Counted from the stretch's first letter, positions 24,614 to 33,336 are shown. The stretch: 64,000 nucleotides of DNA from Amycolatopsis sp. A133 (GCF_031082405.1 NZ_JAVHJU010000025.1:248001-312000), one strand, 5' to 3'. Notes: generated by a model from the sequence alone, not told the origin. Numbers and translations are program-made.

Positions 24614-25423
24614 TCACGTCAGCGCAGTGTCGGGCTGCTTCGCGCCGGCCGTCAAGGGGCTCTCACCCGGCGGTGCCGGCAGCCGTGGCAGCGTCATCCC
24701 GAAGTACACGCGGTACGCCGCCCGGATCGCCTCCGGGCTCGCCAGCCGCAGCTCGTGGCGGACGCCGTCGACCGTCTCGATCAGCCGGTCGGCCGACAGC
24801 GTCACCCGGCCCTGGGACGTCGGGCGGGAGCACGTCAGCGACCGCGTGAAGTGGGACTCCGGCGACGTCGTCTGCCACCACGCCATCGGGATGAAATCGG
24901 CCAGCGGCCGCGGGCGGCGCTCCAGGCGGTACTGCGGTTTGCCGTCCCGCAGGACGTCGAAGTCGTCGTGGGGCGCGTCCAGCACGAGGTACTCGCCCTC
25001 GGGGTCGGGCTGGGCGTCCACGCCGGACAGGCGCAACGGGTGCCGCGCGAAGCGGCCGAAACCGACGTCCACCAGCCAGTCCTCGTCCAGGGACACGACG
25101 ATCGCCGCGTGGTCCAGCGGCGGGCCGAGCGTGCCGTCGGCGCGGAACACCTGGGCCGCGTGGAGCTCGGCGTTGTACCCCAGCTCGCGCAGCAACGCGG
25201 CGAACAGGCCGTTCAGCTCGTAGCAGAACCCGCCCCGCCGGCGGTGCACGATCTTGCCGAACAGCGCTTCCTCGTCCAGGACGACCGGCTCCCCGAGGTG
25301 GCTGCTCAGGTTCTCGAAGGGGACCGCGGCCAGGTGGTGTGCCTGCAGGTGGCGCAGCGTCGCGAGGTCGGGCGCCGCCGGCCGGACGACGCCGAGGCGG
25401 TCCAGGTACGCGTCGAGGTCCAT
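24614..25423 (-). CDS. nat: Arylamine N-acetyltransferase
   Basis: 269 residues from ATG 25423; a GTG three codons upstream is possible. The catalytic triad is visible: Cys in RRGGFCYELN, His in LDHAAIVV and Asp in LVDVGFGR. VPFENLSSHLGEP is also family-typical. It transfers acetyl from acetyl-CoA to arylamines or hydrazines, and in actinomycetes some homologues act as amide synthases in ansamycin assembly. No polyketide genes are nearby, so a housekeeping or detoxifying role is more likely. Confidence 0.9.
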   Translation of the reverse strand: MDLDAYLDRLGVVRPAAPDLATLRHLQAHHLAAVPFENLSSHLGEPVVLDEEALFGKIVHRRRGGFCYELNGLFAALLRELGYNAELHAAQVFRADGTLGPPLDHAAIVVSLDEDWLVDVGFGRFARHPLRLSGVDAQPDPEGEYLVLDAPHDDFDVLRDGKPQYRLERRPRPLADFIPMAWWQTTSPESHFTRSLTCSRPTSQGRVTLSADRLIETVDGVRHELRLASPEAIRAAYRVYFGMTLPRLPAPPGESPLTAGAKQPDTALT

Positions 25424-25483
25424 GCCGTCCACTCAAACACCTCGACCGCACTCGAGGTCAAGGCATTTTCACCCGGCGACGAA

Positions 25484-25515
25484 ACGGGGCCCTCCCTGTG
25501 AAGGAAGGGCCCCGT
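25484..25515 (-). terminator. Terminator of the superoxide dismutase gene
   Basis: ACGGGGCCCT and AGGGCCCCGT form a 10-bp stem with a 12-nt loop, 14 bp past the sodA stop on the minus strand. Confidence 0.7.
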
Positions 25516-25528
25516 CGGTGCAAAAAGC

Positions 25529-26152
25529 TCAGCTGAGCAGCAGGCCGTTGCCGCCGGCGACGGCGTTGTCGAAGCGCTTGCTGATCTCGGCCCAGTTGAA
25601 GATGTTCCACAGGGCCTCGACGTACTTCGGCTTGACGTTCTTGTAGTCGAGGTAGAACGCGTGCTCCCAGACGTCGACCAGCAGGATCGGCGTGGTCGGC
25701 AGCACCAGGTTGTTGTGGTGGTCGCGCAGCTGCTGGGTGATCAGCGTCTTGCCGATCGGGTCCCAGGACAGCGCGCCCCAGCCGTTGCCCTGGATGGTCG
25801 TCGCGACGGCGGTGAACTGCGCCTTGAACTTGTCGAAGGAGCCGAACGCCTCGTCGATCGCCGCGGCGAGCTCGCCGGTCGGCTTGTCGCCGCCTTCCGG
25901 CGACAGGATCTTCCACCACACGACGTGGTTCGCGTGGCCGGCCAGGTGGAAGGCCAGCGTGGTCTGCAGGCCGACGATGTCGCCGAAGTTGCCGGCCTCA
26001 CGGGCTTCGGCGAGCTTGTCGAGCGTGTCGTTCGCGCCCTTGACGTAGGTCGCGTGGTGCTTGCTGTGGTGCAGCTCGTTGATCTCGCCGGAGATGTGGG
26101 GCGCGAGGGCGGCGTAGTCGTAGTCGAGATCGGGGAGCTCGTAGCGGGCCAT
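25529..26152 (-). CDS. sodA: Fe/Mn superoxide dismutase
   Basis: 207 residues from ATG 26152, preceded by AAGGAGG, which rules out an in-frame start at 26176. Metal ligands are H28 (ELHHSKHHATYV), H76 (AGHANHVVWW), D160 and H164 (VDVWEHAFYLDY). It converts superoxide to oxygen and hydrogen peroxide in the cytoplasm or on export without a signal. Mn versus Fe cannot be decided with certainty; H145 in RDHHNNL matches mycobacterial enzymes. It is a single-gene unit with its own terminator. Confidence 0.95.
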   Translation of the reverse strand: MARYELPDLDYDYAALAPHISGEINELHHSKHHATYVKGANDTLDKLAEAREAGNFGDIVGLQTTLAFHLAGHANHVVWWKILSPEGGDKPTGELAAAIDEAFGSFDKFKAQFTAVATTIQGNGWGALSWDPIGKTLITQQLRDHHNNLVLPTTPILLVDVWEHAFYLDYKNVKPKYVEALWNIFNWAEISKRFDNAVAGGNGLLLS

Positions 26153-26408
26153 TGGCCCTCCTTCTGTCTTCGACACAAGTTTCCGGTATCGAACCTAGTA
26201 GCACAGGCCCCTTCGCGGCGAGCGGGGGCGAGTGGCCGTCCCACCTCGTGGGGGGTCCGGGTGGCGGAGCCCCCGGCCCGGGGCGGAGCCCCGGTTGTTA
26301 CAGCTTGGGACGGTGGCTCGTCAATGGCGTACCCCGGGGGCACGTCACCTGAAACCGAGCCTGCAACTTGGACTTAACTGGAGGTCAACGACCTGTGACG
26401 ACGATCAT

Positions 26409-27068
26409 TCAGGCGCGGAACTCGTCGAGGCGCAGGGCCAGCTCGTCGAAGACGGCGACGTTGCACTCGAACGCCACCAGTGTCTCGTCGATCACGCGGG
26501 CGCGCTCGGCCTCGTCCCACGGCGCGTTGTCCAGCTTCGCGCGGTACCGGTCGCGGAAGCGGGGCGCGCTGCCGATGCCGTCGAAGTGGTAGAACAGCGC
26601 GCCCGCTTCGGCGACGTCGTAGTTCTTCTCGAGCATCCGCCGGATGATCTGACCGCCGGCGATGTCGCCGAGGTAGCGCGTGTAGTGGTGGGCGACGTAC
26701 CCGCCGGCCCACGTCGACGCTTCGCGGACCCGCGAGACGTACGCCTGCGTGGAGGCGAGCGGCGAGATCGTCGAACGCCAGTCCGGGCCGGCCAGGTGGG
26801 CGAGATCGCGCTCGAGGAGGGGCAGCCGCCGCAGCTCGTCGAAGACGAACTCGCCGCCGACCGGGTCGCCGGCCATCGCGTCGCTCGCCGCCTCGATCGC
26901 GCCGTAGACGAAGTAGTACTGGCTCGCCAGCTGGGTGTAGCCGTCCCGGGTCAGCTCCCCGCCGAGCAGGGCGCGCATGTACGTCGAGTAGTTCGCCCGG
27001 TCGTGGACCTCGAGGGTCGAGGCGCGCAAGGTCGCCGAGAACGGGCGGGCGTCCGTGGTCACCGTCAT
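26409..27068 (-). CDS. Heme oxygenase (HmuO type)
   Basis: 219 residues from ATG 27068, preceded by GGGAGG. The proximal heme ligand is H22 in TLEVHDRANY. The distal helix shows HHYTRYLGDIAGGQII, with the flexible glycines of the family. It opens heme to biliverdin, carbon monoxide and free iron, allowing heme-iron use. An iron-box half-site pair and a perfect TetR-type palindrome lie upstream, and a TetR gene directly precedes it on the same strand. Control by iron and a second signal is likely. Confidence 0.93.
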   Translation of the reverse strand: MTVTTDARPFSATLRASTLEVHDRANYSTYMRALLGGELTRDGYTQLASQYYFVYGAIEAASDAMAGDPVGGEFVFDELRRLPLLERDLAHLAGPDWRSTISPLASTQAYVSRVREASTWAGGYVAHHYTRYLGDIAGGQIIRRMLEKNYDVAEAGALFYHFDGIGSAPRFRDRYRAKLDNAPWDEAERARVIDETLVAFECNVAVFDELALRLDEFRA

Positions 27069-27090
27069 GGGCAGGCCTCCCGGCGATCGA

Positions 27091-27107
27091 TCTGACAGGC
27101 TGTCAGA
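27091..27107 (-). promoter_or_regulatory. TetR-type operator before heme oxygenase
   Basis: TCTGACAG-G-CTGTCAGA has perfect 8-bp arms. It lies 23 bp before the heme oxygenase start, inside the expected leader or promoter. The upstream TetR gene is the natural candidate binder. Confidence 0.6.
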
Positions 27108-27131
27108 AAGATCGTAGGGCATGAATCGGAC

Positions 27132-27145
27132 TTAGGCCACCCTAA
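27132..27145 (-). promoter_or_regulatory. Iron-box-like site before heme oxygenase
   Basis: TTAGG-CCAC-CCTAA keeps the half-sites and 4-bp spacing of the IdeR/DtxR core (TTAGG-CTAA-CCTAA). It overlaps the TetR stop codon and lies about 65 bp before the heme oxygenase start, a usual location for iron repression. Confidence 0.6.
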
Positions 27146-27738
27146 ACGGCCGCGCCGACCGCGCGCAGGACAAACCGCACCGCCGCCTCGACGACGTCTT
27201 CGAGCTGCCCGGCGGGTCCGTCGACCAGGGTGCGGTTGCCCAGGGCCGCGGTGATCATGGGGATCAGGACGTCCGGGTCCTCGGCGGGCCAGCGCCCCAG
27301 GTCGACGCCGCCGGCGAGGATCGCGCGCAGGCGGTCGGTGATCGGGTCCGCGTGCGCGCTGATCCGCCGGTACGCCGCGGGCGCCAGCGCCGACGCTAGC
27401 GCCGTGCCCGGTGGCATGTGGAACTCGGCCAGCACGCGCAGCTGCAGCCGGACGAACGTGGCCAGCTGGTCGACCGGGTCGGCCTGGGCTTCGACGGCGT
27501 CGGTCAGCCGCGTGACGTACCGGGCCGCTTCGTCCTCGACGAAGGCGACGAGCAGGCTCTCCTTGTCGGGGAAGTGGTTGTACAGCGCGGTCCGGCCCAC
27601 CCCGGCCGCCGACGCGACCCCGGCGAGCGTGATCGCGTCGAAGCCGCGCTCGTAGAGCTGCGCGCGCAGGACTTCGAAGACCCGCGCCCGCACCTCACGC
27701 CGGTGCGCCTCCAGCGACTCACCGAGAATCTTCGGCAT
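27142..27738 (-). CDS. TetR-family regulator preceding heme oxygenase
   Basis: 198 residues. The helix-turn-helix is ITLAGVASAAGVGRTALYNH, followed by FPDKESLLVAF. The rest is a helical ligand domain with no recognisable subtype. It lies on the same strand just upstream of heme oxygenase, with 73 bp containing a perfect palindrome and an iron-box-like site between them. It may regulate heme oxygenase and itself; heme or a heme product as ligand is speculation. Confidence 0.85.
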   Translation of the reverse strand: MPKILGESLEAHRREVRARVFEVLRAQLYERGFDAITLAGVASAAGVGRTALYNHFPDKESLLVAFVEDEAARYVTRLTDAVEAQADPVDQLATFVRLQLRVLAEFHMPPGTALASALAPAAYRRISAHADPITDRLRAILAGGVDLGRWPAEDPDVLIPMITAALGNRTLVDGPAGQLEDVVEAAVRFVLRAVGAAV

Positions 27739-27759
27739 CCACCCAGGCTAGCGGGAACG

Positions 27760-27819
27760 GCACTTTCATGACGAAAGTGCCGCTTTGCGCCGCAAAGCCG
27801 CACTTTCACGTGAAAGTGC
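27760..27819. repeat. Three stacked palindromes including a CACTTTCACGTGAAAGTG element
   Basis: Three adjacent hairpins: GCACTTTC...GAAAGTGC (27760-27780), GCTTTGCG-C-CGCAAAGC (27782-27798), and the perfect 20-bp GCACTTTCACGTGAAAGTGC (27800-27819). They fill the gap between the TetR start and the ligase stop, so they can act as terminators. Bases 27793-27818 are identical to 51972-51997, marking an interspersed element. Confidence 0.75.
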
Positions 27820-27820
27820 G

Positions 27821-29326
27821 TCAGTCGGAGATCGACCAGGTGTGGACCGGCTCGCCCGACTCCGACAGCTCCAGGTAGCGCCCGAGCATCAGGCTGAGCG
27901 CCGCCTCGCGGTCGAGGCCGCGCTCCTGGGCCCGCAAGACGTAGTCGCGCTGCCACGTCGCGCCGGTCCGCCGCGCAAGGCACCGGCGCTCGATGATCCC
28001 GAGGTAGCGCTCGCGGGCTTCGTCGGAGACTTCGGAGCGGCGCAGGCCCTCGTGGGCGAGCGGCAGCAGCACTCGCAGCGCCAGCTCGTCCGGCGGGATC
28101 CAGCCGATGCCCGGCCAGTACAGCTGCCCGTCGAAGCCCCGGCGCGCGCCCGCGTAGAAGTTTTCCTCGGCGGCCTGGAACGACATCTGGGTCCACACCG
28201 GGCGGTCCGACTCGGCCAGCGCACGTTGGGCGCCGTAGAAGAAGGCCGCGTTCGCCACCGTGTCGACCACCGTCGGCCCGGCCGGCAGCACCCGGTTCTC
28301 GATGCGCAGGTGCGGCAGGCCGTCGACGACGTCGTACACCGGGCGGTTCCAGCGCCAGATGGTGCCGTTGTGCATGCGCAGCTCGGTGAGCTTCGGCGCC
28401 TGGCCCGCGTCGAGGGCCTCGATCGGGTCCTCGGCGTCGGTTTCCGGGAGCAGGCCGGGGAAGTAGCGGACGTTCTCCTCGAACAGGTCGAAGATCGACG
28501 TGATCCAGCGCTCGCCGAACCACACCCGCGGCCGCACGCCCTGGTTCTTCAGCTCCTCCGGCCGCGTGTCGGTCGCCTGCAGGAACAGCGGGATGCGCGT
28601 CTCGTGCCAGAGCGCCTTGCCGAGCAGGAACGGCGAATTCGACGCGAGGGCGATCTGCAGCCCGGCCAGGCACTGCGCCGCGTTCCAGTGCGCGGCGAAC
28701 TCCTCGGGCGCGACCTGCAGGTGCAGCTGCACGCTGGTGCAGGCGGCCTCCGGCAGGATCGACTCCGCGTAGCTGCGCAGGCGCTCGGGCTGCTGGCCCG
28801 GCAGCGGCACGCCTTCCATGGCGAGCACCGTGCGTTCGCCGCGCGCGGCGAAGATCTGGTCGTTCAGCGTCGCGTAGCGGGCCTTGTTGGTGAGCCACTT
28901 CTGGTCGAAGTGCTCGTGCTTCAACGTCGGCAGGATGCCGATCATCGCCAGCGACGACCCGGTGTCGCGGGCCTTCGTCGCCGCGGTGTCGAGGTACGCG
29001 CGGAGGTCGTCCTCGAGCTGGAGGGCGGAATCGCCCGCCAGCGGCCGCGGCGGGACGTTCAGCTCGATGTTGTGCTGGCCCAGCTCGGTGGTGAAGGACG
29101 GGTCGTCGAGCGCCTCCAGCACCGCGGTGTTCGTCATCGACGGGCGCAGCTCGCGGTCGACGAGGTTCAGCTCGACCTCGAGCCCGATGTTCTTGCGGGG
29201 GAACGAAAAGCTGCCGTCGGTGAGCATGCGGGCCAGCGTGTCGAGGCAACGCTGCACCTTGCGGCGGTACCGTCCTCGGTCCAGCGTGTTGAACGGCTGA
29301 GCCGCGAGGTCCATCCCCATGACCAT
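27821..29326 (-). CDS. Glutamate-cysteine ligase-like (GCS2 family) enzyme
   Basis: 501 residues from ATG 29326; later ATGs within a few codons are possible. The ATP-grasp-like GCS2 fold is suggested by NIGLEVELNLVDRELRPSM, ELGQHNIELNVPPRP, ACTSVQLHLQVAPEEFAAHW and WFGERWITSIFDLFEENVRY. These map to the Mg-ATP and glutamate-binding Glu/Gln/His residues of gamma-glutamylcysteine ligases. The exact product is unclear. Actinobacteria use this fold in EgtA (ergothioneine) and other amide-bond enzymes, but no egtBCD lies nearby. Single gene, with a palindromic terminator cluster at its end. Confidence 0.8.
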   Translation of the reverse strand: MVMGMDLAAQPFNTLDRGRYRRKVQRCLDTLARMLTDGSFSFPRKNIGLEVELNLVDRELRPSMTNTAVLEALDDPSFTTELGQHNIELNVPPRPLAGDSALQLEDDLRAYLDTAATKARDTGSSLAMIGILPTLKHEHFDQKWLTNKARYATLNDQIFAARGERTVLAMEGVPLPGQQPERLRSYAESILPEAACTSVQLHLQVAPEEFAAHWNAAQCLAGLQIALASNSPFLLGKALWHETRIPLFLQATDTRPEELKNQGVRPRVWFGERWITSIFDLFEENVRYFPGLLPETDAEDPIEALDAGQAPKLTELRMHNGTIWRWNRPVYDVVDGLPHLRIENRVLPAGPTVVDTVANAAFFYGAQRALAESDRPVWTQMSFQAAEENFYAGARRGFDGQLYWPGIGWIPPDELALRVLLPLAHEGLRRSEVSDEARERYLGIIERRCLARRTGATWQRDYVLRAQERGLDREAALSLMLGRYLELSESGEPVHTWSISD

Positions 29327-29529
29327 CCCTGCTTCGTGTCGGCGTGGACTAGGACGTGTTTCAGGCCCGGCGGACAACCGTTACACAGGCGATGCGACCG
29401 GGCTAGCGGCCAAACTGGTGCTCTCCGTCACGGGCAGTTAACCGAAAGCAAAATGGCCCCGTTCGTACCACCGGGAGGCGAACGTTCGGACCAGTGAAGC
29501 GAGCGGCAAGCGGGTGACAGACTGAGCGG

Positions 29530-30336
29530 ATGGGCGTGATCCACATCGACCATCCCGGCGACCCGAGGGTCGACGATTTCCGGGACCTGTCCACAGCGGA
29601 CCGTCGGCCGGACCGGCCCGGTGGCCGGGGCCTGGTCATCGCCGAAGGCACCGTCGTGGTGTCCCGGCTGCTGGCCTCCCGCTACCCGGTCCGGGCGCTG
29701 CTGGGTGTGCCGCGGCGGTTCGCCGAGCTGGCCGAAGACCTGGCCGGGCGCGACGTGCCCCAGTACGCCGCCTCCGCGGAAACGATGGCCGAGGTGGTCG
29801 GGTTCCACCTCAACCGCGGCGTTCTCGCCGTCGCCGACCGGCCGGCGCCGCTGACCGTCGCCGAAGTCGTGGACGGCGACGGGCCGGTCGCGGTCCTGGA
29901 AGGCGTGGGGGACCACGAAAACCTCGGCGCGCTCTTCCGCAACGCGGCCGCGCTCGGCGTCGGCGGTGTGCTGCTCGGCCCCGGCTGTTCCGATCCGCTG
30001 TACCGGCGCAGCGTGCGCGTGTCGATGGGCCACGTCCTGCGCGTGCCGTTCGGGCACCTGACGGACTGGCCGGGCGGGCTCGACGACCTGCGGGCGCGCG
30101 GCTTCGCCATCGCGGCGTTCACGCCGCGGCCGGGGTCGATCCCGCTGCACGCACTGCGTGCACGCGCGCCCGGGCGGGTGGCGTTGCTCTTCGGTGCCGA
30201 AGGTCCCGGGCTGACCGAAACGGCGCTCGCGGCGGCTGATCACGCCGTCCGGATACCCATGCCGGCGGGAGTCGACTCACTGAACATCGCCACAGCCGCC
30301 GCCGTGGCCTTCTACGAACTGGCCCGGGGCGGCTAA
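29530..30336 (+). CDS. SpoU/TrmH-type RNA 2'-O-methyltransferase
   Basis: 268 residues. An N-terminal substrate-binding region (LVIAEGTVVVSRLL) precedes the SPOUT knot. Motif 1 is HENLGALFRNAAALG, motif 2 LLFGAEGPGL, and motif 3 IPMPAGVDSLNIATAAAVAF, where AdoMet binds. The Arg in LFRNAA is the usual catalytic residue. It should methylate rRNA or tRNA ribose; the target is not readable. Position and family match M. tuberculosis Rv0881. The DUF2537 gene follows after 31 bp on the same strand. Confidence 0.9.
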   Translation: MGVIHIDHPGDPRVDDFRDLSTADRRPDRPGGRGLVIAEGTVVVSRLLASRYPVRALLGVPRRFAELAEDLAGRDVPQYAASAETMAEVVGFHLNRGVLAVADRPAPLTVAEVVDGDGPVAVLEGVGDHENLGALFRNAAALGVGGVLLGPGCSDPLYRRSVRVSMGHVLRVPFGHLTDWPGGLDDLRARGFAIAAFTPRPGSIPLHALRARAPGRVALLFGAEGPGLTETALAAADHAVRIPMPAGVDSLNIATAAAVAFYELARGG

Positions 30337-30367
30337 GGTTTTGGTCTCCGAAGCGAGAAGGGACACC

Positions 30368-30979
30368 ATGGAGCTGCGGATCCGCGGCGAGCGCGCCGTG
30401 CTGGCCGGCCCCGGCGGGGAGCACGCGCGCGAGGTGGACCCGCACAAGCTCGCGATCGGTGCCGACCTGGCCCAGGCCTTGCACGAGTGGGCGCGCGTGG
30501 CGTCCGCGGTCACCGCCGATTCCGGCGAGGAGGCGGGCGCGGTGGTCTCCCAGCGCGGCCGTCAGCTGGCCGGCAGGCTGGCCTCGGTGATGGGCACGAC
30601 CGTGCGGTTCGTGGATCCGGTGACCGGCGCCGACACGGTCGTCGAGCCGCCTCCGCCGTCCACCGAACCCGGCCACCGGTTCGTCCGGGCGGTGCTCGGG
30701 CCGCCCGGCCCGCCCGGCGAACCGACGCCGTGGCTGACCGGGCTGACCGTCTCGGGGTTCATCGCGGCCGTGGTCGTCGTCGCCATGCTCGCGCTGGCCT
30801 CGACGCTGGCCCGGGAAACCAGCGGCTGGCTGGCGCTGGTGGCGTCGGTCATCGTGACGGCCGGGATCACGCCGTCGCTGTGGCTGATCCGCCGCACCCC
30901 GATCCTGCGCTGGGCCGCGTACGGCGCGGCGGGCGGGGTCGTGATCGCGTGGATCGGCGTGCTGGTGATCGCCTTCTAG
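30368..30979 (+). CDS. DUF2537 membrane protein
   Basis: 203 residues from ATG 30368, preceded by GAAGGGA. The N-terminal 110 residues are hydrophilic. Four hydrophobic segments follow (LTVSGFIAAVVVVAMLALAS, LALVASVIVTAGITPSLWLI, then AAYGAAGGVVIAWIGVLVIA). It matches the DUF2537 family and the position of M. tuberculosis Rv0882. It is likely co-transcribed with the methyltransferase gene. Its end overlaps the convergent duplicated-module gene by 4 bp. Confidence 0.82.
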   Translation: MELRIRGERAVLAGPGGEHAREVDPHKLAIGADLAQALHEWARVASAVTADSGEEAGAVVSQRGRQLAGRLASVMGTTVRFVDPVTGADTVVEPPPPSTEPGHRFVRAVLGPPGPPGEPTPWLTGLTVSGFIAAVVVVAMLALASTLARETSGWLALVASVIVTAGITPSLWLIRRTPILRWAAYGAAGGVVIAWIGVLVIAF

Positions 30980-32409
30980 CGCAGCCTGGCGTAGGTGACG
31001 AGCGCGCCTTGCGCGTTGGTCGCCGCCTGGCGGCGGAAGAAGTAGCCGTGGAACGCGGCGATCTGCCGGATCAGCTCGGGCGAGACGCCGAACTGACCGG
31101 AGAAGAACGTCACGCTGGCGTTGCCGTTGAACTCCTGCGCCAGCCAGCCGACGCGCGTCGAGCGAGGGAAGGCCCGGAGCACCCACAGCAGCGGCGGTAC
31201 GCCCAGCGCGGTGAGGCCGAAGCCGATCGCGGCGATGCGCTGATCACCGGAGATCGCCGCTGTGACGACGCTGCCGCCGAAGCACAGCACGACCCACACC
31301 GCCGGGGCGATGAAGCCGGTCAACGACATCCTGAACTTCCGCGCGGGGACCGGCGGGCCGCTGCGCAGCAGCAGGACCCGGTCGGTGGTGTCGGTGAATT
31401 CCGCCACGGGGTGCAGGCCTTCGCCGTTCGCGATCTCGGCGATGCGGGCCGGCGTCAGCTTCGCGTGCCGGACGCTCACCCACAGCTCGTCACGGCCGTC
31501 GAGGTGGTTGCGCAGCCACTGCTCGCGGTCCGGCGACCCGGGCGGGACCTCGAAAGCCGGCCGGACCCGTGGTGCCGGGGTGCCGAAAACCAGGCCGGGA
31601 CGGGTCTTCCGGAACAGCAGGTCCCGGCTGTTGCTGCCTGAGTGGTACGGGCCGGCGCAGAAGTAGCCGTAGCGCGAAGCGACTTCGCCGAGCAGTTCGG
31701 TGGACACCGACGGCGGCGGCGACACGATCACCTGAGGGCTGCCGTCGAACGGCCCGTCCAGCCACGGCATGCGCGGCGACCGGCCGGCGATCGCGCGGAC
31801 CAGCAACAGCACCGCAACCGGAACGAAGACGGCGACCGGGAGCAACACGACCGGCCACTTCTGCTCGGCCGTCGCCGCGAACCAGCTGCCTGCCATGACC
31901 GCAGCAAGACCGAGGACACAAACCAGGCCCTGGACGGCACTCAGGCTGAGCCGGCTCCCGGCCGTGCGCGGCCGCAGTTCCTCGTCGGGCAGCCCGGTGC
32001 GGCGCAGCAGCAGGAGCCGGTCGGTCGGGTCGGCGGTTTCGGCCACCACGGTCATCCCGGCCGTCGCCGCGCCCTTGCCGATGTCGTCGCGCCCGAGCCG
32101 CAGCCTTCGCGAGCTCGCCCAGAACTGCTCTTGCCCGTCGAGCAGCTTCGCGAGCCGCCGTCGGTCGGCGTCCGTGCCCGGGCCGCGGTCGAACTGCGGC
32201 GGGAAGAAGCCGGGAGTGAACTCGAACCGCAGGAAATCCGGTTGGCCGGGTACGGTTTCGCGGTACCGGCGGGAGTGCGCGGCCTGCCGGATCGTCGTGG
32301 GATCGAGGCCCCACCGCGCGGGCGCCACCTCCACCACCGGCGTCCCGGCGAACGCGCGGTACCTCAGCTCGGCGAAGCGGACGAGCCAAGCCTGCTGATC
32401 ACTCTGCAT
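30976..32409 (-). CDS. Hypothetical protein with internally duplicated modules and four membrane helices
   Basis: 477 residues from ATG 32409, preceded by GGGAGGGG; an in-frame TTG at 32413-32415 is less likely. Internal repeats give an A-B-TM-A-B-TM-A plan. Module A (about 55 residues, three copies) includes WLDGPFDGSPQVIV and WLAQEFNGNASVTFF. Module B (about 65 residues, two copies) shows LLDGQEQFWASSRRLRLG versus HLDGRDELWVSVRHAKLT, and ADPTDRLLLLRR versus TDTTDRVLLLRS. Hydrophobic pairs follow each B module. No family is recognised. It inserts between the Rv0882-like gene and sepH. Confidence 0.78.
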   Translation of the reverse strand: MQSDQQAWLVRFAELRYRAFAGTPVVEVAPARWGLDPTTIRQAAHSRRYRETVPGQPDFLRFEFTPGFFPPQFDRGPGTDADRRRLAKLLDGQEQFWASSRRLRLGRDDIGKGAATAGMTVVAETADPTDRLLLLRRTGLPDEELRPRTAGSRLSLSAVQGLVCVLGLAAVMAGSWFAATAEQKWPVVLLPVAVFVPVAVLLLVRAIAGRSPRMPWLDGPFDGSPQVIVSPPPSVSTELLGEVASRYGYFCAGPYHSGSNSRDLLFRKTRPGLVFGTPAPRVRPAFEVPPGSPDREQWLRNHLDGRDELWVSVRHAKLTPARIAEIANGEGLHPVAEFTDTTDRVLLLRSGPPVPARKFRMSLTGFIAPAVWVVLCFGGSVVTAAISGDQRIAAIGFGLTALGVPPLLWVLRAFPRSTRVGWLAQEFNGNASVTFFSGQFGVSPELIRQIAAFHGYFFRRQAATNAQGALVTYARLR

Positions 32410-32490
32410 GATCAACCCCTCCCTCAGCGTGACATCGTAGCCTGAGGGGGTGGAGCAGCTGGACGCTCTTTGGTGGACCGGCGTTGGGAC

Positions 32491-33336
32491 CTAGCCGCGC
32501 TGGGAGCGGACCCCGAGGAGCACGTCCTCCCAGGACGGCACGATCGGGTGGTTCTTCTTCGCCTTCGGCCGCGGCTCGGGCACCGCGGCGTCCTCCTCCG
32601 GGTCCGCGGGGACGCGGGGGATCTCGCGGGTGTCGTCGTCCGGGTCCGGCTCGGCCGACGGCAGCTCGGCGCGCTCCGGCGGGACCGAATCCAGCGTCGG
32701 CTGGAACTCCGCTTCGCGGGCCGGGTCGAGAGCGCGGACCGTGCGCGGCGCGCGGTAGGCGTTGGGGTCGAGCAGGACCTCGGCGTTCTCGTCGAGCGCC
32801 GTGACCGTGCCGCCGTGCGCACCCGGCGAGAACGCCCAGTGCGCGCGGTTGTCCGACCGCCCGGCCTTCCACTGGAGCACGACGACCCAGCGGCCGTCGT
32901 CGCCCTTCCAGGAGTCCCAGGTGGCCTGCGAGTAGTCGTGCCCGCGGACACCGAAGCTGTACGCGACGACTTCGCCGAGCGTCTGGACGTCGGGGCCGTC
33001 CTCGCGGACCGGGTGGGCGCTCTGCGCCAGCTCGGCGGTCCGGGACCGCTCGAGCAGGACCGGGTAGGCGTAGCGCTCGACGCGCTGGGCCGAGACGCCG
33101 GCGCTCGCGGCGACCTGCTCGACGGACTCGCCGGCCCGGATGCGCTGCTGGATCTCGCGTGGCCGCATCTGGCTCTCCAACTCGATTTCGATCTGGCCGA
33201 GGCGGGTGATGTCACCCCGCGCCGCCGCGCGCAGTCGCTCATCAGCCGGGAGCAGGAAACGAGTACGGCTCGCCGGGTCTTCGAGCACGATGGACTTCCC
33301 GTCCTCGTGCAGTCCGACCACTCGCAGCGCCCGCAT
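32491..33336 (-). CDS. sepH: SepH cell-division regulator (DUF3071)
   Basis: 281 residues from ATG 33336, preceded by GGGAGG. The N-terminal DUF3071 domain (MRALRVVGLHEDGKSIVLED) contains a helix-turn-helix (RAGESVEQVAASAGVSAQRV) and covers about 165 residues. A disordered acidic/proline linker and a conserved C-terminal patch (KNHPIVPSWEDVLLGVRS) follow. In Streptomyces SepH stimulates FtsZ assembly and helps divide chromosomes; the M. tuberculosis homologue is Rv0883c, immediately before serC. Here serC lies about 9 kb away because two-component and transporter genes have been inserted. Confidence 0.9.
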   Translation of the reverse strand: MRALRVVGLHEDGKSIVLEDPASRTRFLLPADERLRAAARGDITRLGQIEIELESQMRPREIQQRIRAGESVEQVAASAGVSAQRVERYAYPVLLERSRTAELAQSAHPVREDGPDVQTLGEVVAYSFGVRGHDYSQATWDSWKGDDGRWVVVLQWKAGRSDNRAHWAFSPGAHGGTVTALDENAEVLLDPNAYRAPRTVRALDPAREAEFQPTLDSVPPERAELPSAEPDPDDDTREIPRVPADPEEDAAVPEPRPKAKKNHPIVPSWEDVLLGVRSQRG

